64,000 nt of DNA from Bremia lactucae (Eukaryota; Oomycota; Peronosporomycetes; Peronosporales; Peronosporaceae). The notes below the pieces were generated by a model. It was not told the origin of the DNA and made no database searches. It saw nothing but the letters and a program-made list of their open reading frames with translations. The stretch spans positions 6,962,519 through 7,026,518 of the forward strand of contig NC_090619.1 of assembly GCF_004359215.1 (NCBI RefSeq). Reading direction: 5' to 3'. This document shows positions 1 through 9,454 of the stretch, one piece after another. The stretch's first letter is position 1. Every line of letters begins with the position of its first letter. The position numbers and the translations under genes were made by a program.

Positions 1-2523
1 CGGGACATCCCGTACACAGCAGTGAGCACTCCCAGTGGGATGCTTTGGGAATGGCTAGTGATGCCTCAGAAGCTTAGTAACGCCCATGCAACATTCAACA
101 GATGTGTAACAAATCTGTTGAGACCGGTGCGAGAATTCGCACCGAGCTATTTTGACGATGTATTCGTCCATAGCCGGGCCATGGACGGTAAGACGGACGT
201 GGAAATTCATAAAACTCACGTTCGCCAGGTTCTTACACTTATGCGAAAGCATATGTTTTATGTAAATCTCAAGAAGTGTATATTTGCTGCAAGCGAATAC
301 CACTTCTTGGGTGCATCGTCGGTAAACACGGCGCGCGCCCTGATCCCGAAAAGATGAAGACAATCACGGACTGCCCAGTTCCAGTCGATGTCAAGAAACT
401 TAGAAAGTTCCTTGGTTTAGCGGCGTACTTGCACAAGTATTCTCGCAATTATGCAGAGATGACAGTTCATCTCTCTCGTCTCTTGAAAAAAGACGAGAAA
501 TGGTTATGGAACGCTGATTGTCAGCGTTCGTTTGAGGGTATCAAGCATAGCTTGATGCAATCGTTCATCTTGGCGATTACTGATCAAGCAGACCATAACA
601 TGTGGCTTGTGACGCCAGCGATTTCGCAATCGGCTGCGCGTTAATGCAATTCAATACAGACGGCGCGGAACGCGTCGTCTGTTACCAATCGCGTCAGCTG
701 CAACCAACTGAATGCAATTACCCAGTGCATGACAAGGAACTTTTTGCCATGAAATATGCATTGGCTAAATTTAGGGTCTATCGCCTCGGAGAAAGACCGT
801 TCATCGTATATACGGACCATGCGTCATTACGCACGGCCGTGAAAATAGCCCACACCTCTCACAAAGAATGGCGAGGTGGCTATCCGTCTTCGCGGAGTAT
901 AATTTCTCCGTAGAATATAAAGCTGGACGACTTAATGTCGTCGCGGATGCGCTATCACGCCGACCCGATTTCAAGTCAGCAGTGCACTCTAACAGTGATA
1001 ATAATCCCACTGTTGCAACACTCATTACAAGTATTCCGTCATCATCCTTGGTTGATGACATAAAGAAAACCTACAAAGAAGATAAAGACCTTCCATGTTT
1101 AATGGATCATCGTATGAATCCATCCGATAAATCTTTTAAAGATTTACCGGCTTTATTTCGGTCGTCATTCGATCGATACACAACACGTAACGGCTTCTTA
1201 TTACACAGCCGTTGCCGGCGACACTCCACGTGTCGTCGTCCCAACTCAAAATGATTTGCGCTTGCGCATCATGTATGTGTGTCATGATGCACCAACAAGT
1301 GGACACCCTGGACGTGAGAAGACTTACCTCACAGTAAGTCGCGACTTTTACTGGCCCCGCCAGTATCAGTTCTTGCGCAAGTACATTCGTGCTTGCGAGG
1401 AATGTCAACGGGTGAAGCCTAGCCCTTCATCCCGTGCACCTCTTCAACCTCTACCACTTCCGGCAAGTGTTGGCAGTCCGTAAATATGGACTTCGTCTTC
1501 GGATTTTCCGAAGACGACCACAAAAACAATGGAATCCTTGTTTTAGTAGACAGATTAAGCAAGATGGTACATCTTGCTGCAGTATCAGAGTCGATACGGC
1601 TCCGGGCTGTGCCCGTGTCTTTATCGACACGGTATTCAAACTCCACGGGTTACCCGGTGAACCGGTCTCGGATAGAGATCCACGGTTTACGGCGGACACG
1701 TCTGGCAATCCGTGTTACGATCTTTCAGAACACGGTTGACTTTGTCAACATCCGATCACCCAGAAACGGATGGTCAAACAGAACGCGTAAATCACGTCCT
1801 CGAAGAGATACTTCGAGGTTACGTCCAATCGTATCCGAATTGGAGCGAGTTTTTACCGATGGTCGAATTCGCCATCAATAATTCGGTACATGCGTCTACA
1901 ACGCATTCACCGTTCTTCGTGAATGGCTTACGCAATCCTCGCATACCCACCCAATTATAGAGATCTTCTAGTTTCAGGGGGGTGGACTCGCACGAGCAAA
2001 ACCTTTTCTAGCTCATGCTCATCACGCGTCGAACTTAACAACGAAGCGAATGATGTCAACGTCGAAGCAATCGACATCGAAGATGAGAAAACTCTCATGG
2101 CAGTGCGCACAAAGCGCCTTTGAAAAAGACAAAACAAATGAGCCAGCAGAGGAATTTCTGCTTACTAGAGAATCACTTATCCGTTTCGTACAGTATTCCA
2201 TTGCTAACGCAGTGGACTGTCAGAAACGGACGGCAGACAGACATGGAAGAGCAAACGTACTTTCATCTAAAGTTAATGACCTAGTACTTCTCTCTACGGT
2301 AAACTTGCCTAAATGTGTAGTTAATAATGTGGGTAGCAGTAAATTACTACCCAAGTTCATTGAGCCTTTCCATGTACTGCATCGCAGAGGCAATGCGTAC
2401 ACGATAAAATTGCCACGTAGGATCCGAACGCATCCTACATTTACGTTGGTCGGCTCCGCCCGTACCATCAGTACGCGGCTTCTTCCGAGGACGGATTCGA
2501 CCACCCTTTTCAAGAATCCCTAA
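1..2523 (+). pseudogene. Ty3/gypsy pol, 3' half (element A1: RT, RNase H, integrase)
   Basis: Broken polyprotein of a chromovirus-like Ty3/gypsy retrotransposon, cut by the window start. Reading across frames, domains run in order. The RT palm has an intact YFDD catalytic box near 149-160. The RT thumb follows to about 560. RNase H at about 600-850 keeps CDASDFAIG, DKELFAM and YTDHASL, carrying the three acidic residues. A tether ends in DALSRRPDF (about 868-980). The integrase H2C2 zinc segment is at about 1274-1410. The integrase core at 1486-1960 has MDFV, VSDRDPRF and DHPETDGQTERVN. The integrase C-terminus contains PKFIEPFHVLHRRGNAY (about 2340-2400). At least five frameshifts separate these pieces, so it cannot make a full enzyme. 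After 2523 a low-complexity sense linker stays open in another frame to about 2840, where an inversion interrupts it. The family call is firm; functional decay is seen directly. Confidence 0.9.
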
Positions 2524-2821
2524 AAAAATTCTTGTGATCGCGAACCAGATTCTCATGTTGAACCTGGAGTTTCTCATGCCGGTTCCGAGTTTTCTCGAAA
2601 CTGCGATAAGCTGACGACAGCTTATTACGAAGAGCGTGATATTTCCGTTCGCACTCCATCATGGAGTTCGCACTCTTCGAACGGTCTTTCAATAGCTCGA
2701 TATGGTGAGCCTGCACCGTCTGCTCTAACGAGCGACGCTTGCCGCGCTCGTGGTCAAGTCCCTTCTCCAAATCATGAAGGAAGCGATCGATTTTGTCGAT
2801 CATCGACTCTAGATCCGACAC
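2510..2821 (-). pseudogene. antisense asORF of element A1, C-terminal coiled coil
   Basis: A 103-codon open frame on the strand opposite to pol, over the linker between integrase and chromodomain. It reads as a continuous coiled coil, with charged heptads such as DLEKGLDHERGKRRSLEQ and many Glu, Lys, Arg and Leu, and no membrane segment. The sense linker is open over the same bases in a different codon phase, so the antisense frame is not a simple mirror of it. Homologous antisense coils follow the integrase end in A2 (15600-15900), B1 (12736-13040) and B3 (29345-29560), and family C has an unrelated-looking coil in the same place. It probably forms the C-terminus of the same antisense protein whose middle and N-terminus lie at 2846-3178 and 3590-4097. 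The function is unknown. A chance antisense frame is the main alternative. Confidence 0.6.
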
Positions 2822-2845
2822 ACGGTTCGAATCTTATTCCCCCCC

Positions 2846-3178
2846 GTGCTGCATGGACTTGATCCCAGCGCGAAGAACTTTCGCGCTGAGGAAGATTTTT
2901 ATCTAGATGCTTTTCTTACGCATCGATGGTTTAGTGGCAACAATAAGCGAGATAAAATCTCGCTGATGCAAGCCTGGAGCGCGTTCGTTCGCAATGTCAA
3001 AGACATTGGACGCGAAGCCTGGCTTCAAAGACTTAACGCGATCAGCGTTAAGTTTGAGAAACGAATTTCAACCGGTTCAAGGTATAAATTGCATCGGTTG
3101 TCTCGTGAGGCAGGACTTCCATGCCTCACGTGGGGTGATCCCTGTCCGTGTCGTGTTGACAACACGAAACGAGTGTAA
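2846..3178 (+). pseudogene. asORF of A1, central region (inside an inverted block)
   Basis: A 110-codon frame containing EEDFYLDAFLTHRWFSG, MQAWSAFVRNVKDIGREAWL and YKLHRLSREAGLPCLTWGD followed by CPC. The same protein segment is on the minus strand in A2 (16450-16238) and, more diverged, on the plus strand in B1 (about 12050-12330) and B2 (about 27240-27560). There the residues HRW, QAW, IGR, WL, LSRE and PCL are kept. It belongs to the antisense reading frame, but here it sits on the plus strand because the block 2843-3517 is flipped relative to A2. The Cys cluster after LSREAG suggests a small metal-binding or structural motif; this is inference. It is not recognised as any named family. 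Confidence 0.65.
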
Positions 3179-3186
3179 GGGGATGT

Positions 3187-3501
3187 CTATTCCCTTTCTT
3201 CGCCCTGGGGGAGCGCCCGCATCTCTATCGAGATGCGGGATGATTGACGTTTTGCAATCAATTTACAAGCGCTAGGGGCGCGTGTTATCCGATAGACCTT
3301 GTGAACCATCGGATGGGTCTCGTCATACTGACGGACGAGGCCCTCAACCTCAGCAACCAGCTGGTAGCGAGGCTCCCAACTGTCATGTGAAGGTGTATAA
3401 CTGCGCCAGAGAACAAGACAACTCGTTCGCTGCCCCTTGACATCACGGTGGTTCTGGATGCGTTCCACAAGGAAACGTTGACCACCGTGGGAATGCACCA
3501 A
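3187..3501 (-). pseudogene. chromodomain of gypsy integrase (inverted in A1)
   Basis: Minus-strand frame with GGQRFLVERIQNHRDVKG, LVLWRSYTPSHDSWEP, then EGLVRQYDETHP. This is the C-terminal chromodomain that chromovirus integrases use to bind modified chromatin; W, Y/W and WEP positions of the fold are visible. In A2 the same domain is on the plus strand, in line with integrase, so here it is backwards and cannot be translated with the A1 pol. The opposite strand also reads as the antisense frame HRMGLVILTDEAL in the A2 equivalent, codon-aligned with the chromodomain. Confidence 0.8.
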
Positions 3502-3589
3502 TGGTTGTGATGAAGCTTTGTCGCAATAAACAAGGAATATTTATTGTGAGGAGTTGTCTTCCCAGACAAGCTACTGACTAGCTGTTAGG

Positions 3590-4097
3590 GCAAAGCCACG
3601 GCTTCTCAGGGGCAAGATGAGACATTTTATTGTCTGCATTTCCCTGAGTGGTACCAACTGAAGCAGGGTTACCACAAGTTTGTATTACTATGACTAACGC
3701 CATCGTCATCGCCACACACAGAAAAAAGTGCGGGTGACCGTCCGGGAGACGGAACGGGCAATGAGGGATCATCCTCATCGTCGGAACCATATAGACTATT
3801 AACTCGTCTATCAGAATGAGCCCTCTCACTCGAAGGCTCATAGTCAGCCGCATGACGTCTATCAGGCGACTGTTGTATTCTCCCCGAGTCGGCCATTTCG
3901 TCCGACTCACATTCCTAGTCGACCTCCAAAGAGGGGTCGTATTCACGTGGTGAACCACCACGTGCTCCTGCAATATCTAGTGTTGCGCGAGAAGAAGATA
4001 CTCCGGCAGAAGTTCCGTCTGCCGGAAGAGATAACAGTGCATCACCCCCGGCTGCACGAAGTGCAGCCGAAGGCGCCGCACTACCACCATCCCGCAT
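3590..4097 (-). pseudogene. asORF of A1, N-terminal low-complexity/acidic region
   Basis: Two open segments in the same frame, 4097-3915 and 3896-3669, separated by a single stop. They begin MRDGGSAAPSAALRAAGG and continue through PREYDPSLEVD and YGSDDEDDPSLPVPSPGRSP to GDDDGVSHSNTNLW. The composition is Ala/Ser/Pro-rich, then acidic and probably disordered. The start lies 133 bp inside the 3' LTR and reads away from it, back toward pol. The same N-terminus is found at 17060-16700 (minus, A2) and 19744-19862 (plus, next to another family A LTR). It may be the head of an antisense gene whose transcription starts in or near the 3' LTR. There is no recognised domain. Confidence 0.6.
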
Positions 4098-4216
4098 GGA
4101 CTTGTTCTTATGCGGTTACAAATTAAAATGATGGTTCTGACCAATCAACATCATTTTTATTTAAGTGGTCTTTTAGTGACCACTCTACCCAATGACAGTC
4201 AGAGTGATTGTCGTTT

Positions 4217-4229
4217 AAGGGCGGGGTGG
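4217..4229 (+). other. polypurine tract of A1
   Basis: AAGGGCGGGGTGG lies directly against the TGTAACGGGG start of the LTR at 4230. A purine-rich tract abutting the LTR is the expected primer for plus-strand synthesis. It shows that this LTR is the 3' LTR of a plus-sense element, which fixes the asORF as antisense. Confidence 0.6.
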
Positions 4230-4667
4230 TGTAACGGGGTGTATCGTTACATGAAATTAACACTTAAAGGTTGTTACTAAACATATTATCTAAAAGGTAA
4301 ATAATATTTGGAGAATATTACTTTATATAGTAATGCTCAGAAATCTTATCAATAAATAGGTATAGGCCTTATATCTATTTACCCCGCAGAATTATCAGCT
4401 GTAAACGTAAACAAAGAGAGAGAGACAGATTAGATTTCAATAGCATGTTAGTATTAGTTTATAATTATGTTAGCATTGACAGATAGAAAGAAGAGAAACT
4501 CATTATATTGATACAGTTCTCATTTAACCCTCTTTAAGGTACTTGTCTCTAAGATAAGTCTCTTGCACGTACTGGTGTACGTGAAATAACGTAAGGCACC
4601 ACTCGCAACTAAAGCAGTGCGAAGTGGACTCGTACTGGAGCAGTAGAAGTTGTAGTGCCCCGTTACA
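4230..4667 (+). repeat. family A LTR (3' LTR of A1), 438 bp
   Basis: Starts TGTAACGGGGTGTATCGTTACA and ends GTGCCCCGTTACA, giving TG...CA ends in a 10-bp inverted repeat. The interior is AT-rich. Related sequence occurs at 19176-19625 and 20548-20669 (minus orientation) and 22756-22950 (plus, partial). The base after the LTR belongs to a UTP11-like coding sequence, so the element or a recombinant of it joined that gene copy. Confidence 0.85.
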
Positions 4668-5310
4668 AGGATTATGTGAAGCGCGCTCAGGACTACAACG
4701 GCAAGCAAAAGCGGCTGAAGACGTTGCAGCTCAAGGCGTTGATGCGCAATTCGGACGATTTAAATTATCACTGCATGCGAGAATTTGACACGGAGGGGTG
4801 GCATAAAAAGTCGGTGGAAACCAAGACGATTCGATTGCTAAAGACGCAAGACTTGGCCTATATGCATATGAAGCACGCCGTGGACATGCGGAAGGCGGAG
4901 AGACTCAACTGCAGCCTTCACTTTGTAGGTGCGCCAAAGATTAATAAGCATACGCTTTTTGTAAATGAGCGAGAGTAAATTAATAGTTTTGACGTGGCTC
5001 GACACTTTGACACGGCCCCAGAGCTCGCAGATAGAGCATTTAAGCGCATTCGCACCCGCGACCTCGAGACGACGGAACTGCGCGATTTTATTTTTTAATT
5101 CCAAACAAAAGTATAAGATGCAGGGCGAGGAAGATACCGTGTATCTGGAGCTAAGGAATCGATTGGTACGTGCGACAAAGATTGGGCGGATAAGCGCCCA
5201 ACTTGATTTTGGAACAAAAGGGGCAGAGTTAAGGCAGAAAAGTAAAAGTGAAAGCCGCCGAACATGGAATGCCTGCTGTATATCGTTGGAAGCAGCAACG
5301 GTAAAAATAG
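4668..5310 (+). pseudogene. UTP11-like pseudogene, 5'-truncated at an LTR
   Basis: Reads KDYVKRAQDYNGKQKRLK directly after the LTR and aligns to the intact UTP11 at 20823-21575 from about its codon 32. The first 31 codons are missing. About a dozen codons around the VHVSTHNH segment are deleted or altered, an in-frame stop follows FVNERE near 4978, and frameshifts break the C-terminal third. Identity to the intact gene is high at the DNA level and continues into the 3' flank, where GAGTATGGAAGTTGCATAAA occurs at about 5568-5590 and near 21660. The two loci therefore look like a duplication, this one later broken by the retroelement. Confidence 0.85.
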
Positions 5311-5739
5311 ACATGATTTATGAAGTCATGTTATGCTTTTGAATATGATTGATATCACACTTGTGCATAATAAGTGTTTTTTTTTGCGTCGCACTCATGT
5401 TTGCAGACTCAACTTGTTCACATTCGAGAACTAATAATTTCTCCCTCTGGGTCACTTGAGTCATCTTGATATGTTCGGTACTGACCTCGCATGTAGCATT
5501 TTGAAAGGTTATGTGTAACCCTTTAGCAGACATTGCAGGAATCGAAAAAAGACTACGATCCAATCACCGAGTATGGAAGTTGCATAAAGGTGTTGGTGAC
5601 GGCACGCTTCTTGGAACTTGGCCTTATGTTATACATGTAGAGGTACTGGCTGACAGAGTGTACGGAATATTGCTTATTCCAAGCGGATCAAGATAATTAA
5701 GTCATTGCGCTCTCTTTAGCCGGCAAGATCACAGGAAAA
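5311..5739. other. flank of the UTP11 pseudogene, no gene seen
   Basis: Partly shared with the flank of the intact UTP11 (5560-5640 resembles 21655-21730). Short open frames here have no recognisable protein content. Nothing else was identified. Confidence 0.5.
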
Positions 5740-6025
5740 TGTATGGGGGCACACATCGGTTGAAGAACTGTTGTTGTGGTACATTTAAATCACGAGTTAT
5801 ACACCATTTTTTCTACTCTAAAATAATTAATTATCTAAAGCCATTTATTATGGGTAACAAATGTGGTCGCCGCCAGATATAAATCTGGCGGCCAAATTCT
5901 ATTTTTAAAATTAGCTAGGGTAAGGTTTTGAGGTTAAATAATTACAGAACGTGCAGTTCCTTTTTTATCTTAAAAGCGTTGAGTGCCTTCCTAAGGCTTG
6001 AGTGTGACCTGCAAGAGATAGAAGC
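5740..6025 (+). repeat. family C LTR, 5' part, plus orientation
   Basis: Begins TGTATGGGGGCACACATCGG and includes the family C hallmark GCCGCCAGATATAAATCTGGCGG, an internal palindrome. It stops after about 285 bp at GATAGAAGC, where an oppositely oriented family C LTR begins. Confidence 0.75.
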
Positions 6026-6509
6026 TGTAATGGAGCTACCTCGCTCCTAAAGTCAGAGGAAGTCTTTCAGACTCAGAGAGTCACTTAGTTCTATTGAACT
6101 AATAGGTTTAACAACTCAGAAGGTCGTACAAATTATTAAAGCTTAAGGATTCCTAGTTCAAGGGATTCAGGGGTTTGTAGAACCAAGTGGCAATAAGTGC
6201 CCAAGAGGATATACCTTAGAAAGGCTTCTATCTCTTACAGTTCAATGCTCAAGCCGTAGAAAGGCACTTAACGCTTTCAGATCAAAAGGGGAACTGCACT
6301 TTATATAATCATTTAAATCTAAAAAATTAACCCTATCTATTTAAAAATAGATTTCGGCCACCAGATTATTATCTGGCAGCGACCACATTTGTTACCTATA
6401 ATAAATGGATTTGAATAACGAACTATTTTAATATTAGATAAAAGGGTATATAATCCGTTATTTAAATGTACCACAACAACGGTTCTCCAGCCGAGTGTGC
6501 CCCGTTACA
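6026..6509 (-). repeat. family C LTR, full length (3' LTR of C3, minus sense)
   Basis: About 484 bp, from TGTAATGGAGCTACC to GTGCCCCGTTACA, that is, the reverse of the C sense orientation. The sequence inside, CTCTCCCTCATCAG, is a reversed purine tract, so this is the 3' LTR of an element whose pol reads on the minus strand. With the fragment at 5740-6025 it forms an inverted LTR pair. Confidence 0.8.
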
Positions 6510-6620
6510 CTCTCCCTCATCAGACTGTTGACACCGGGTAACAACATTCGCTTCATTTCCTCTTTGTGGTTGGAACCTAAACAGCTAACCGTTCGGTTGT
6601 GTTTTTCTTTTCTTTGTTCC

Positions 6621-6950
6621 ATGGCAATCAAGCGTGAATCACAGACTTTTAGCACCTTCCTCGACGATGAGCAAATGGTGGACTTTGAAAGTCCCACTCG
6701 CATCGCTCTTACAAACCTTCTCCTCAAAATGAACGCCGGCGGGCCCCGAATCCGTTCCCAAAACGTGGTGACGCTGATGTCTTAACTGCATTGAGCAGGA
6801 CACAGTACCCCGAGTCCAACAACATTACGAATCCGCTAGATGAAGATCAAGAGCGGCAATTTCCATAGAGGATGCAACAATCTGCGGCACGACCGCCTGT
6901 CGCGGCGCAAGCTCCTTCAAGTCCACGTGGGAAGGGTCCCGATATGGCTT
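6621..6950 (+). pseudogene. family C asORF, N-terminal fragment (C3)
   Basis: Starts MAIKRESQTFSTFLDDEQ about 110 bp inside the LTR and continues with GGPRIRSQNVV. The same N-terminus occurs at 57679 (MTIKRESQTRRTFLDDKEM) and on the minus strand at about 41115. In all three it reads away from the 3' LTR and opposite to pol. Here the rest of the frame is deleted: the sequence passes at about 6950-6960 into the minus-strand integrase C-terminus. Confidence 0.6.
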
Positions 6951-6959
6951 AAGCAAGAA

Positions 6960-8510
6960 CGTAGAACACTAAGTGTGTACGCAGCTTGCTAGGAAGGTTA
7001 AGCGTTAAGCTAGGTCCTTCTTGGCCACGACCGTAAAAAGTCCAATAAAGCGCGGGCGCAATTTGGTCTTGAAGACCGCGGAAAATGAATTAGTTGCTAT
7101 ATTTTAAGCGTTTAGTAAAACTCGGTCTCCGACCACGTCAGAATTAATACGGCTACTGCGTTTGACATCTGTTTGTTCTTTCTGTTTGTCATGGCTATCA
7201 GCCATCGTATCCCTTACATGTCTTAAGACACTTAATCGCGTCGCGAGAAACTCGCTTACTTGTTTCCGAACGGTAATAGGGCTGATATCAGCAAGCATAT
7301 CGGCCAATTCTCCCTCACCAAGCCCTGAACCACGCAGTGGTATTGTAAATGGAACGCGTGGGTGGGTGAGGGCGTTGATAAAGAGCGGAGTATATCCTTT
7401 AGAGGCATGAACAACGATATTTAACGCAAACTCCACCACTGGGAGCATTGAGCTCCAGCGTTTTGGTGTCGGTGCACACACACTACGTAAACGTCTTCAA
7501 TGACGCGATTTACACGTTCATTTTGACCATCGGTCTGCGGATGGTCCGCAGTGGACATATCCAATTTGGTGCCAAGCACTCGGAAAATTAATTTCCAAAA
7601 TCTACCCGTGAAAACGGAAGTCCCGATCAGAGACAATTGCCACTGGCACACCATGTCGTCAAAAAAACGCGATCAATAAACAGCCTTGCTGTACCTTCAC
7701 AATCAATGGAATCCGACACGGCCACTAAGTGAGCCATTTCGTTCAATCGGTTAATAAAGACCACTATGCTGGAGTTACCGGCCGAACTTTCGGTAAACCG
7801 AAAACAAAATCGATACTAATGGACTCCCGGCAACCTATGGGGACGGGAATGCTCGCCAGTGGCGCAGCAGCATGCGCCGAGGCTTAACCCGTTGGCAAGT
7901 TTCGCATGTGCGAAGACACGTGCTGACCCATTTATAAAGTTTGGGCCACCAAAAAAAATCTGGCTTACAGAGCCGTAGATCTTTTCTCTACCAAGATGAC
8001 CACCAAGGACAGTATCGTGTGCCTCATAGAGGATTCGGTACTTCAAATCCTCGACACGCGGAGTATCCGCGGCATCTGTGCAATAAAGCAACAGGTCGTT
8101 ATCGAAACAAATCGATGTAACCTTGCACGCAAACGTGCCGACAATTTAAAATCCGATTTAGAGTTCTTAAGAGCTCGTAGCAGAGCTTCACACTTTCATG
8201 ATGTGCGCGTGATAACGCATCGGCCAAAGCGTTCTGTTTGCCAGGCTTGTACTTCACCTCGAAGTTATATTCGGCGAAAAAGGATAGCCATCGGGCCATT
8301 CCCTGTGGGAGATGGGGCTAACTTAGTCGTAGTGCGTAATGACGCGTGATCTTTGTATATCACAAACGGCTTGAAGCCCAGCAGATGAACTCTGAATTTG
8401 ACGAGAACATACTTCATAGCAAGTAAAAAGACCGACCTCTTGCTAGCAACAGCGAAGGACGCGGTCCGACGCAGTTGCGTAATCGCAACGGAGCGGCAGG
8501 TCGTCAAATC
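6960..8510 (-). pseudogene. Ty3/gypsy pol, RNase H to integrase (element C3)
   Basis: Reading from 8510 downward. RNase H remnant has LLAMKYVLVKFRVHLLG and YKDHASLRTTT (8430-8300). The tether has [31 protein letters not shown] (in full at 8299-8205). The integrase zinc segment is at 8091-7890. The core has STADHPQTDGQNERVNRVI (about 7560-7490). The C-terminal half has MLPVVEFALNIVVHASKGY and VGDRVLLNA (7470-7104). Integrase and RNase H families match C1 and C2 rather than A or B. Frameshifts occur between zinc segment and core. The linker, chromodomain and most of the asORF are missing from the 3' end. Confidence 0.85.
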
Positions 8511-8639
8511 ACGGTCGGGGTCACTAGGTGCGTAGCGCCATAACGATTAAGCAACATCAAAAGAATTTGCAGGCCTTTTTTACGACAGTTGCTCCTCACA
8601 CACAGACATTGTGTGTAACTGCCCCTAGGGGTGAGGTTC

Positions 8640-9240
8640 GCCTCATTACCCTGATAATAAAGTGTCAAATACGTTGCCACTCAAGTTCCTAGTCAATTGT
8701 GGGGCGTCAAAAATGTTATTAGACGCCAATTACTAGAAGATCGCAACTTGAATTTATTTAATAGACGCCAATTACTAGAAGATCGCAGACTTAAATTTAT
8801 TGAGCGCGATATCTCTCTAACGAGAATGACAGTGCGCCTAGCAACAGGCGCATCTGTTCCAGTAAAGAAACGTATACTTGGTATCCGTTACACGTTAAAG
8901 GGTAAGCACTACGATGATGACTTCATCGTACTTGATTTGTATGACAAATTTGACGTCATCCTTGAATTACCATGGCTCAAAAACTACGAGCCATGTATAA
9001 TTTGGCAGGTTCAAGGAGTGACGACGCCTGTCTCTTGTTCATCAGATGGACAATTAATGAACGTCCTGGAGCGTCCACATGCGTGTGGATGTCCTACGAG
9101 TAGGTGCGATGGCCTCACTTGTGGGTCAGTCGTTATCATGACTACACAAGACCTCAGTGTGAATACCCAACACACTGTAGAGTTAGATCCCGACGGAGGT
9201 GCACAAACAGGCAGCGTCGAAGTTCGACCACTCGAGTAAA
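8640..9240 (+). pseudogene. gypsy retropepsin and following spacer
   Basis: Plus-strand frame with the family A/B protease region. The usual VDCGAS active site is degraded here (VNCGAS, about 8694-8710). Downstream are RRQLLEDRRLKFIERD, MTVRLATGASVPVKKR, YDDDFIVLDL and the WLKNYEPCI segment, matching 20502-20230 and 26070-25750 on the minus strand. A spacer rich in Cys, Thr and Asp follows (about 9050-9240). The Asp-to-Asn change at the active site would inactivate the enzyme. Neighbours are in the opposite orientation, so this is an isolated piece of another element. Confidence 0.75.
8720..8803 (+). repeat. 42-bp tandem duplication in the protease
   Basis: The unit beginning AGACGCCAATTACTAGAAG occurs at 8720-8761 and again at 8762-8803, in frame, doubling the RRQLLEDR segment. 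The other protease copies in the window have one unit. Confidence 0.85.
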
Positions 9241-9454
9241 GTGAGTGGTACAAAATAAGGATGCTTGTTTGAAAAGCAACATTTAAAACAAGTTTAAAAC
9301 GCCCGTCTATAAGAAACAGTGCGAAAGTCCTAGATCGACTCGAGAGTCGATCGTAGAGGATCTCGCTGTGGTAGCGCAACCACAGCGAGATGCAATTGGG
9401 TAGGATACTCCCAAATAATTTCAGTGGGGATAAGCCCCCAGAGACCTGCACTGG

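Noticed and set aside
3578..3973. 131-codon minus frame rich in Arg/Val/Pro as a separate gene
   Set aside because: It overlaps, in another frame, the clearer asORF N-terminal reading (YGSDDEDDPSLP), which recurs in A2 and is the better candidate.
2510..4097. Antisense frame is simply the Gag of a neighbouring element in opposite orientation
   Set aside because: A canonical Gag is on the sense strand in C1 (35180-36184) and A4 (26150-27060), and the antisense frame sits between pol and the 3' LTR in all three families, which chance nesting would not repeat.
5748..6509. Host gene or CRISPR-like array in the repeated blocks
   Set aside because: The repetition is the two oppositely oriented family C LTRs; no regular spacer pattern exists and the organism is eukaryotic.
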